Assembly (NCBI RefSeq): GCF_021462225.1
Contig: NC_061798.1
Span: 21,288,820-21,352,819 of the forward strand
Source: Girardinichthys multiradiatus
Taxonomy: Eukaryota; Chordata; Actinopteri; Cyprinodontiformes; Goodeidae
Direction of reading: 5' to 3'
Length of the DNA: 64,000 bases
The notes beneath the pieces are model-generated. The model did no database searches, was not told where the DNA came from, and saw only the letters and a program-made list of their open reading frames with translations. Made by a program: the position numbers and the translations under genes. Positions 15,201-27,200 of the stretch are shown here, piece by piece. Within the stretch, counting starts at the first letter, position 1; each line of letters opens with the position of its first letter.

Positions 15201-18200
15201 CAGATTATAACTAACCCTAACCCCTTATGGATCAAGATGAATTTGGAAATGTTGGCAGCATTTAGAATATCTGAGAGTTAAAGTAAAGACGTACATTTTC
15301 TAGAATATACACATTGAGACTGATATTTCATTTATCTGCTAATACAAGATACTGAGGACAGTTTAGATTGGCAACTTTGTAAAATGTTTCTGTGTTTTAA
15401 AATAATAAAAACTGTTTTTACAGCTTTTGTTCTCTGATACACAAGCAGTGAATATTTTAATGACCACTTTGGAAAGAATGACTACAAAAAATATTCTTAT
15501 AGGATAGTTCTTAAAAAAGAAACGAGGAATCTGCTAAAATTAGTTTTGGTGTGTCAAAACCACTACTAGAGAACTATAATTTGTGTAGCATTATTGTTAT
15601 AATTACTTTTTACTATTTTTAGGTTTGAGAACAAAGAAAAATGTTAACATAAAATAAAAAAATACAGTTTATTGAGTAAAATGAGATAGAGATTGAAGAA
15701 AAAAAAAAATCTACTTCAACAAAGTATTTTTGTTTTAGCCTGAATGCGTAATATCGCTAAACAAAGAAAACATCTCTTGTGCTGTGATTCTGTTGTCATA
15801 TTTCCTGACGAATACTGCAAAAAAACTGTTAAAACTAGCCTGTCCTACTGCTTCTTTGAAAACATTGGTCATCTGTATTTAACACAGTAATCACAGTAAT
15901 AAAGACATAGTGTGTAGGATCTAATGAGCTGCAGGTTCCTGGACCCTTAAACTGATTATTTCTTGAAACATCTGTTGATTCATTTAAAAGATCGAGCCCT
16001 CTTCAATTCATTCCTATCTTCTATTATAACAAATATGGAACAAGGGTCAGCTGTCTGACAAAGATCATCACCATAAAAAGGTATCAGTCAGGAGAAGGTT
16101 ACAGAAAGTTCCACAGCTGAATGAAAGCTAAATATTGCCCAATATTCTCAATAATTAGAGAAAAAAAACTGACATTACATAAAGCAGACATTTCTCCAAA
16201 ATTACTGAAAAGACTAGATAGACGTTTGGGCTAAGGAGTGGGGATGCAAGAAGGCGTATATCGCCCCAACAGAGAGAGTGCGTAATGATTCAATGAAACT
16301 AACCTGGGGTCACAATTTAAAAAGGTTTGTTTGGCACAAAAAAGGATGGAGCAATACAAAAAGCCAAATGTGAAACATAGAGGAAGTTTAATCATTAGCA
16401 GGTGTTGCTTTTCTTTTGATGGAACTGAGGTTTTTGTCAAGGTGAATGAAAATATGAACAGTTCCAAAGAACAGTGAGTTATGACCAAAATCCATCGGGT
16501 GTCTGGTATAAAGCTGAGGATGAAGAGAAATTCAATTTTTTAATATCATCACGAGACCAAGAATTCATCCATACCAATAATGGAATTACTAATGGAAAGA
16601 GCATTTTTGAATGGTCCAGCCACAGTGCAGTGCTGAATCAACTGAAAATGGCCATGAACATGGGATGCAGTTGGAAACTGTATGCTGTTTTTTAATCAGA
16701 TACCACTGGATAAATATCACATTATATGTGAAAAAAAGTTTCAAATGGTTTAGTATGATCCAACATTTTTACGTCCCCAAATTCTGTCTTTTTATCAGGG
16801 GTGTCTAAACGTTTGAACTGTTAGTACAGAATCACAGACTCGGTGTTGACACAACCAGTAAATCACATTGCAGACAGTTAGGTGACATTTGTAATGTGAC
16901 CTACATTAAACTCTAGCTCTAAACTTTAGGCAACTAATCGCAGCCCCATCACAGCTTTGATCATAAACAAGAGCTGTCAACTCCTGCCTTATTTATGATT
17001 TTTGCAATGACAAGACATTCAACCTTCACATTATCAGTAAGTCTAAACACAACAAACCTTGTATGCGATGCTATTGAGGACTTTCATGGCCAAATCTGAA
17101 ACCTCCGGGAAAGGATCTGCAGCTAGGTGGAGCAGCACTCTCCATATCTGAGTGTAAACACTGTTGAAGGACACACCTGGAAAGGATACACAAAATTAGC
17201 CAAGCTCAAACATTTCTTGAAACAATAAACACACAGCAGATGAAGAACTAGAATTAAAAAACAGATATTTACATAGGCTATATATTAAAAAAAAAGAGAT
17301 GAGAGAAAATGAGAGCATTACGAGGAAATATTGAGAGAACATCTCAAGGCATCAGCCAGGAAGTAAATCTTGGGCACAAATGGGTCTTCCAAATAAACAA
17401 AGGCCCTCAGCAAACTGATAAGTTGGTAACAAAGTGGCTAAAGGATAACAAGATCAATGTTCTGCAGTGTCCCTCACAAAGCCCTGATCTCAGTCCATTA
17501 GAAAAGTTGTGCGCAGAGCTAAAAAGGTGTGAGTGAGCAAGGCAGCCTTCAAAGTTCAGTCAGGAGGAATGGGCCACAATCCCAGCAAAAATCTTTTCAG
17601 AAGAACATGCAAAACTTTGACCCAAGTCATACAGTTTAAAAGGAAGTTCTACTGAATACTAAGGAAACGTATGGAAACTTCCAAATTTAAATAAAAATAT
17701 TTCACTGTTCTGGCATTTAGCAAATATAAATATATTTGGTAATCCTAACTTAGCAAAAACAGGAAATGTTTAGTCTGCTTGAAAGTAAGACAGTAGGGAC
17801 AGGGTATATACATATCTTGTTTGTACTCTATTCTTTAGCAGCACAGGTTCTGCCTGAACCAGTCCCACATATTTGAAGGCTTGATCAACCAACTGTGTTA
17901 AAAACCTACCTTTATTGAGGGTTTAACAGGCTTCAGCTCATTTATTTCCTACTGCTTCTTTTTGTTTCAGTATCAGCCAACTTATTAAACTTCTTGTCTT
18001 CATCCTCTTCAAATTCTGGGTTGCTAAAGAGGTCCTTTAATATTTCCCGTTTCTCTTTCTCTTCCAGTGTAGAGTTGATTCTTCTTCACTTTTTCCCTTG
18101 CAGATGTTTCCACCCATGCATCTGGTCCATCTAAATACATAAATGAGGCAAACTGGGAATGACTGAAGTCTGGACTTCAGTTATTACTAGTCCCATGCCT

Positions 18201-21200
18201 CAAAGAGCGGACACCACAGAGGGATGATTGAAACAGGAAGAAAGTCAGAGGGTTAGAGCTGGAGGATTTAGCTGAAAGTATTTGAAACAAGAAGAGAGCT
18301 GGTGCCAAAGAGGCCGGAAGGCGTGTCGGTGGGCCAAAAAAAGATGAAGACAAAAGGAGGAAGACTTATTTCAGAACCCAGTGTCCTCTGACAAAAGCAG
18401 AGAATTTCAAAAACTAAAAGAAACTGGGAGAGAAAGTGTGAGAGGGAGCTAAACAGGTGATTAGGCCATAGCCTGAGGGGCAGAATGTGATTAGCGTTAG
18501 CTAGCCGTTGAACAGAAAGAGGAAAACAAGGTGAAGTAGGACTGCTTTACATTTACAAGAGCACAGAAATTAAAACTGCACCGACTCTATAGAGTCATCA
18601 TGACAGAACGTGTCATGATGAATGTGAATATTAAGCTGCTGCAGTGCCTCGTCCTGATCCGACACTCTTGTCATTTGAGCAAAAGTGAAATAAATGTGAA
18701 ATCATAAAGATGTTAACTGCTGACTAAATGACCCACTGCATCTCCCTTTTTTATTGCCTCCAAATTTCTGGCAAATGGCTCAAATTCCAATTAATACAGC
18801 AAAGGGATTTTAGGAGCTTTAAACACTGCAACATAAAAAAATAGTTCAGGATATTGTGAAAAACATCCCCGAAGCTCATTTTCACAGGGAACTGCATCTT
18901 GCTGTAGCTTCTGTATGATGCTCCTTCAATGCAAAAACACACCAAAGGCACCAACTCAGGTGCAAGTGAATATAAACCTCTGATATGACAAAAGATTAAG
19001 AGTCAATCCAGATCCAGAATGTTTCAAAACGTTAATTCTGGTGAAAGATCATATGCATTCGGCATTCATGTGAAAATGGTTGTTACCTCTTCTTGTAGAT
19101 TGAAATGAGATCGTGAAGGAGCCTAAAAATGTTCATGTTAGGAGAATAATCTGGATAAATATTGTTCTCTTAACTCCAAACCCTGATATGAAAATGAACT
19201 TTCCAAAAACGTCTGTGGTTTCTCCTTCTTCCACTTGCGCTCAGCTCTACAGCATCAACGCCTCACCTCGAGTCAGGTAACTGGACTCAAGGTTTGCTTT
19301 AAGCCGCCTGATTTTCAGAGGAGCCACCAGATCTAAGACAGATCGGCAAGTTGAATCAAGCCAGGAGCTATGCTCTTCAGTATTGAGATCCACGGGAAAA
19401 AGACCAATCCATATGAAAGCAGCTGAAAACCGATCAGCAGTGGAGGGGTTAATAACTAGACAGAGACTAGCAGCGGCGTCTCCTTTCACCGCACATTGGC
19501 CAAGAGTTGCCTGACACGGCGCTGGCATATGATCGCAAAACACCGTTTCATGGATTTCAACGTTAGAAACGGGCAGAGCATGCGATAAAACAAGATCAAG
19601 AGTGTGTCTACGCTCCTGTGTGGGACTAGAAAAACTGCACAAAATTAAAGGACTCAAGAAGGTCTAAAATGTCCTTCACAAGAGGCATATGAGAAAAACA
19701 CACGTGAACATTAAAATCACCGGCAATAAGGATGTAATCATTTATAGGCATGATTCAGCTAAGAGTTCAGAAAGGTTATTGATAAAGTCCGTGTTGTATC
19801 TGGGAAGACGGTAGACATCCACACAGCACCATGTGTGAGCGACCCAGACGACAGGCTGCGTACACCGCTGCCATCTTAATCCAGACGGATATTGGATGAA
19901 CAAATGGATGGACAGACAAAACGTTAATAGAAGGATGAATGTATAAACCAAACACTGATAAATGGGTGGATAGATAAACTGTAGGGGATGGATGATGGAC
20001 AAATAAATGGATGGACAAAAAATGGATGCAAGGATGGATGATGCAGCATTTACAAAATTGAAACCCAAACCTTTTTTTGTTCCTCCTATTATCTATGCTA
20101 ATTAAGATTTGTAAAATCGTTATATGAAAATCAGAACTTATCCAAACTATGAAGGAAGGAAGTTTGCGTTCACAATATTCTTACATTGCAGGTTGTATCC
20201 AAAACTAAGTCTTGGCTTAATTTTTCAATACCAAAGTGCCTAATAGAGACAGCAGTGTGCTCTCCACAGTGTGGTAGGATTTGTACAAATGATAGTCGTG
20301 GGAAGTTAATAAATCACTTTACTCCAACTCTGCCCTCCCACACAGTTTTGGTGTCTTGCTGCTTTCCTGCAGCCCAGCGTAGAGCAGAGGGTGAGCACGG
20401 CATTTATGGCTTCAATTTGCTCCAAACAGCTGCGTAAAACACAGGCCCTGACTTCTTAGTTTTGCTCAAAGACAGATTTGATAAAACCAAAACGAGATCA
20501 AAAAGAGGAAACAAGCACGGTTTTCAGGAGAGAGGAAGAACGAAGCCCAGCGGGTTTCAAGAGAACAACTTCAAACCAAACAAGAAAGAAGCCAAAGAAC
20601 AAACAAATCAAATTGACGAGTGATGCATCTAAGAAACTGTTAGGTGATTTCACGTCACAGCACAACTCGAAGACTATAAAGCTGCACTCAGGTGTGATGT
20701 AGTCTCTTTATGCTATATGTATGCAGTCTGTTGTTTATGCACGCAGCATAATGTAAGGTGTGGGTTCAAACAGTCTCACTGGGAGGCTGGGATGCTCTGT
20801 ATCTGTGGCTGGCACAGAACCGAGTGGGCAAGGGGCCAATATGTCTTTTACCCAGCTTACTCTGGAAGGGGGTTTAAATGGGCATCAAATGTTTGATTTG
20901 TTGCATGAAAGGGTAATCAGATTAAATGTTGTGCCAAACTGAAATTACGGTTTCTTTCATTAAACATTTATTTCTAATCATTTCATGTTTTTGTTGAATA
21001 TTTCCCAAAGGTTTAACCTGAAAGTTTCAACAAAAGGGAGCGGCTGACAAAGCTCAGCTTACGTTTGGATTATGAAGCTTTGGTTAAATTGATTAATTCC
21101 CTTCCGGAAGGAAAGAGAAAAGAAAGACCTAAACATTTTTCAGAAAGAAATTGGAATATTTATGTGATTTAAAAAAGATTTATACAGCAGATGGTGTTAA

Positions 21201-24200
21201 AAGCCGTAAAAAGAGAACGGTAAATCTGATTATCTGGTACATGAAGCTATCCAAACAACTGGATTAATGTAGGTAGAAACTGAAAGGAATGTGTGGCTTC
21301 AGTATCTGGACTTTCATTGCAAGTTAAATTTAGATTTATGTTTTGATTGCAAACGTTCAAAGTTAAAGGTACAAAATGGGACAAGACAGAGCAATAGGCA
21401 ACATAGAGACATTTGTAAATTGAAGTATCACAGGAACAAATATAAATAACTTTTATTTTTCTGTTCTTTAGATGCCAGGAGCTACTTTTTATCTATTTTC
21501 TTTATTATAGACAAACTGGCTGCCTGAGCACATAGTCAAGCCAGCCAATCACCTAACAGCAGCAGAGAGTGGATGGGGAATCAACAAAAAGCACTTTAAT
21601 GTCCTTCATGCTCTTCTGTGATGCTCTTAACACTTTGTTTATCCCTACAGTTGTTTGGAGGCAGTGACTCTCCTATGGGAGGCCCAAAGGTCTCTGTCTC
21701 TCCAAAGTGCCTTCATGCTCTACTGTCTGTAATTTTCTGTGTAATTCTCAGTCCAGCGCAGGTTAGTCATCATCCAGGTTAAAGCTTGTAACAGCTGCTG
21801 TCCGAGCTCAACGAGGCTGTGGCAGATGATGACTAATTAAAGCATCAAATCCGGTTTAAAACTGCTGCTGGTTTAATGCTAAAGAAGCGTTAGGTTTGCT
21901 GTCTCACTTATTGCAAAACAAACTAGAGTTTTTATAAACATTGCAGCAAACTTAGACAGAACTTTTCAGGAGATAATGAAGCTAAATCAACTTGGATTTA
22001 TGCATAAATCATAAATAAACAGATCATATTTCACATATGATTGTTCAATATTCCTTCTGCTCAGTGGCAGTTCTTGCATGAATGGCATGCAGGGTGAGAA
22101 CCAGTTCTTAGGGGAAGGTAGATGAAGGCTCAGACACTTCAGCTAAAGTCAGAGAGGCAGGAAAACACGCGCTTCACACCACATGAGCTCAGTTCGATTT
22201 ACAGGAAACAGCTGTGAATCTTGAAAATCAATCGAAAAGGGGGAATAAATTAAGAAACCAGGAAAAAGGAAGCAAAAAAGAAAAAGAGAAAATGAAGGGG
22301 AAAAAAAACTAAATGTAAGGAATTATCTCATATTGCAGCGCATGCCTCCTTAAAGCACATAACATTGCCTCCGTATGTTTTCATAGGCAGCTGCAAAAAA
22401 GCAACAGAAAACTTGTTCAGGGCACATCCCTTTGTTGATGTGACTTTTGTGAAATACTTTGTATATATATACTCTGTATATGACCACAATTGAGGAATGC
22501 TCAAAAACACCTGTTTGGAACCTTCCACGGGTGAACAGGTTAATTGGAAACAGGTGAGTGTCATGAATGAGTATTAAAGGAACATCCACAAAAGGCCCAG
22601 TCGTTGACAAGGAAGGATGAAGCGAGGTTCACCACTTTATGAGCAAATAGTCCAACAGTTTAAGAAGATTTCTCGACATACAGTTGCAAAGAATTTAGGG
22701 ATTTCATCATCTACGGTCCATATTATCATCGAAACATTCAGAGAATCTGGAGAAACCTCGATATGTAAGCAGTAATGCTGAAACAAACATTAAATGCGTA
22801 TGACCTTTGACCTTTTAGGAGGCACTGCATAAAAAACACATTCATAAATGATATCATTCTGTGACGGATGTCACCACGTTTGGAGCTACATCTACAAATG
22901 CAAGTTAAAGCTCCACCATGCAAAGCCAAAGTGGATTCAAAACCAATAAATGCTGCTTCTTTGTGCCTGAGCTAATTTGAGACGGACTGACGCAGTGAAA
23001 AAGTCTGCTGTGGTCTGACGAGTCCACATTTCTTATTGTTCTCGGAAATCATGGACATTGTGTCCTCTAGGCCAAAGAGGAAACTGGGTAACTCCCACAT
23101 CTGAGAAGGTACCATTAAGCTGAAAGGTACATACAGGTTTTGGAGCAACATCCGCTGCTATCCGAGCAACGTCTTTTTCAGGGACGTCTCTGCTCATTTC
23201 AGCAAAACAATGCCAAGCCACATTCTGCACGTGTTCGCAGCATGGCTTCATAGTAAAAGAGTGCAGGTACTAGACTGGCCTGCCTACAGTCCAGACCTGT
23301 CTCCCATTGAAAATGTGTGGAGCATTATGAAGCCAAATTACGACAACAGAGTCCCCGGACTGTTGAGCAACTGAAGTTTTACATCAAGCAAGAATGGGAA
23401 AGAATTTCTCCCACAAAGCTTCAACAATCAGTCTCCTCAGTTCCCAAATGCTTATTGAGTGATTGTTAAAAGGAAAGGTGATGTAACACAGTGGTAAACA
23501 TGCCCGTGTCCCAACTTTTTTGGAAGGTGTTGCAAGCATCAAATTCAAAATTAGTGAATATTTGCAAAAAATAATAAAGTTTAGCAATTTGAACATTAAA
23601 TATCTTGTCTTTGTAGTGTATTCAATTTCATATAGGTTGAACAGGATTTGCAAATGATTGTATTCTGTTTTTATTTATGTTCTATATAGTGTCCCAAATT
23701 CATTGGAATTTGGGTTGTAAGTAAGAAACTAAGAAAACTCCAGAAGAAAGCTCAAATATAGCAGTTACCCCTGAATTAGATATTATAAAGTAGCAATACA
23801 TATATATATTTATTTCAATATGATTTAAAACATCAAGCTTGAAGGTTATAAGGCATTTTTCTTCTGGGTGGCAGTGCATCAGGGACCCTAAAACTGCACA
23901 CAGTAAGCTGAGGTGTCTGATTCAACTTTAACTGTGAATGAGGGAGTAAAAAACAGACCGTAAAGCCTCTTTAAAACTGATATGTATTTCGGTATGCTTG
24001 TCTCTTCCTTAATATTCGCACTGATTGCAGCTTTAAAAAGAATAAATAAATTTCACAAATAAGGAAACTTACTGGCTGACTCACAGGAGAGAGTATAATT
24101 CTGTAAAAAGAGAATGAAACTGGAAACAAAAGAGCAAAATATATAAAAGCTCTTGTAAGGAAAACTTTACTTTCTGGCCCTGGTTTTATCTGTATTATTT

Positions 24201-27200
24201 CTTAATAAAGTCAGCTTTCTTTCAAATATCATACGCTGCCATCTACCTGAACCAGACAGAACCCCTCCAGAGTCAAAATTACATAACATGTTGGGCAATA
24301 TTAAGCATGAATCTGAACAGCAGCTCTAGAGCCCTGAAACTGTGGGATGGTTGTTACCTATAAGAGAGTTTAGGGAGGAATATGAAGAAACCCGGCGCAT
24401 CTTGTCGATGGTTTCAAACGAGAGTATGTACTCGTCGTTGTCGGGACTCCCCAGGGTGCTGCTGGCGCTGCTGCTGGTGCTCAGGTTCCCAGGAGAGAAG
24501 GCTGCTGGGACGCCTGAGAAGGAAAGGCAAGATAATATTAAAGTATAATCATCAGAAATGGAAAACTATGGAACTTATCATTTTAATTATTTCAGGATAA
24601 ATGGTTAAAAAAAATGAAGCAAACGGCCATATTACACCCCAATACGCAAGCAAATGTACAGGGGTTGGACAATGAAACTGAAACACCTGGTTTTAGACCA
24701 CAATAATTTATTAGTATGGTGTAGAGCCTCCTTTTGCGGCCAATACAGCATCAATTCGTCTTGGGAATGACATATACAAGTCCTGCATAGTGGTCAGAGG
24801 GATTTTAAGCCATTCTTCTTGCAGGATAGTGACCAGGTCACTACGTGATACTGGTGGAGGAAAACGTTTCCTGACTCGCTCCTCCAAAACACCCCAAAGT
24901 GGCTCAATAATATTTAGATCTGGTGACTGTGCAGGCCATGGGAGATGTTCAACTTCACTTTCATGTTCATCAAACCAATCTTTCACCAGTCTTGCTGTGT
25001 GTATTGGTGCATTGTCATCCGGATACACGGCACCGCCTTCAGGATACAATGTTTGAACCATTGGATGCACATGGTCCTCAAGAATGGTTCGGTAGTCCTT
25101 GGCATTGACGCGCCCATCTAGCACAAGTATTGGGCCAAGGGAATGCCATGATATGGCAGCCCAAACCATCACTGATCCACCCCCATGCTTCACTCTGGGC
25201 ATGCAACAGTCTGGGTGGTACGCTTCTTTGGGGCTTCTCCACACCGTAACTCTCCCGGATGTGGGGAAAACAGTAAAGGTGGACTCATCAGAGAACAATA
25301 CATGTTTCACATTGTCCACAGCCCAAGATTTGCGCTCCTTGCACCATTGAAACCGACGTTTGCCATTGGCATGTGTGACCAAAGGTTTGGCTATAGCAGC
25401 CCGGCCGTGTATATTGACCCTGTGGAGCTCCTGACGGACAGTTCTGGTGGAAACAGGAGAGTTGAGGTGCACATTTAATTCTGCCGTGATTTGGGCAGCC
25501 GTGGTTTTATGTTTTTTGGATACAATCCGGGTTAGCACCCGAACATCCCTTTCAGACAACTTCCTCTTGCGTCCACAGTTAATCCTGTTGGATGTGGTTC
25601 GTCCTTCTTGGTGGTATGCTGACATTACCCTGGATACCGTGGCTCTTGATACATCACAAAGACTTGCTGTCTTGGTCACAGATGCACCAGCAAGACGTGC
25701 ACCAACAATTTGTCCTCTTTTGAACTCTGGTATATCACCCATAATGTTGTGTGCATTTCAATATTTTGAGCAAAACTGTGCTCTTACCATGATAATTGAA
25801 CCTTCACACTCTGCTCTTACTGGTGCAATGTGCAATCAATGAAGACTGGCTACCAGGCTGGTCCAATTTAGCCATGAAACCTCCCACACTAAAATGACAG
25901 GTGTTTCAGTTTCATTGTCCAACCCCTGTAGTTGTATATGGAGGCTACGCGCTCATAACTTTATCTGAGCTTTCCGGTCCAGTCATGAGCTGCCGTAACT
26001 CACACTTTCCCCAAACATTACTCTGACTCATACGAGCTCAAATGCCATGCATCCTCCTAACAAACCACAGGCTGAAATGTGAGTATGGAGATTGGTAGAG
26101 AATAAAGAGCCGCTCCGCTCTAAGCTCATTGATGATAAACACCCCTGCATATTGGAGCGAGCACCGAGAATGTGAATTAGAAACGGTGTCAGCAGTAGGT
26201 TAGGCACTTCAGTGAGCGTCTGTGATTTAGAGCTACACGGAGCTCATGCATTACTCAGTCTGGCAGCGCTGGTTTGGAGGGAAGCTCACTTGGCTTTAGT
26301 TGCCTGAATCACAGAGAGGTGACAGAAACACAGAGCTGGGAGTGACAGAGGGCTGAGGGGCTTGAAAAGCTGTGGATGGAACTGTTAAACTGACATTGCT
26401 ACAGCTGGTTGTAATCAGGATTATTTGTCCTTATTCAGAACCTATTTTAAGGAACAAAACAATTCAACTTTTTCAGTCTGCCAAATACATTTTAAGGAGG
26501 CTATACAATAACATTTAACTAAATAAGGAAGACGAAAAGTAAAACATTTTTTTGTTTATTTTAGAGACTTGAAAGAAAAAATTATTTGTGAAGATCCCTT
26601 GCAGTCACCTTACTTTTACAAAATAAGTGTTTATTTATGGAAATCTCTAATTGCACTAAACCAGTGAAATGATCCGAGAAGCAGAACATAGGTTGATGAC
26701 AATGACTGATAAATAAACATAGAAATGCAACATTTTTTATTTTTTTATTTTAACCCCTTACTTAACTTTTTACATTTATATTTATAAAAAATATTATCTA
26801 TAGACAAATAGACATTTTTAGGGTTGCTTTCCTTAACTTGATACGGCAAAGTAGATATGGAGTTAAATTTGTCTCAATATTATTCAATCAAAAAAAAACT
26901 AATCTCAATCAAAAAATATTAAGTTGTGATCAAAACTTTCAGAGTTTTTTCTCACAAAGAGAAAAAAGTTATTTGCAAAACATAAACTTTTATTTGCGCA
27001 GGTCAAAAATCTTTGGTTACGAGTCTCGCTTTTTTGGTTTTGACGCTCTCTGTTTTTGGTTGAACTCAACGAATTTTGAGTTCTGGAAACATGAACATCC
27101 TGGGCGGGGCCTAAAGACGAACGCTGTAAGACGTTTCCCTATTGGTTAGCGCTGACTAAAGCCGCAGACTCTGATCCGCTTCACCTCTGAACTTCTGCTC

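Larger units (their letters stand above)
17177..24357 (-). other. rptor intron i-j
   Basis: A 7.2 kb intron carrying a Tc1 fossil (17290-17700), a LINE endonuclease fragment (19220-19750), a GGAT-type simple repeat (19885-20045) and a second Tc1-type fossil (22430-23720). I recognise nothing in 17710-19210 apart from a small hairpin at 18595, nor in 20050-22420 or 23730-24350. Confidence 0.8.
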
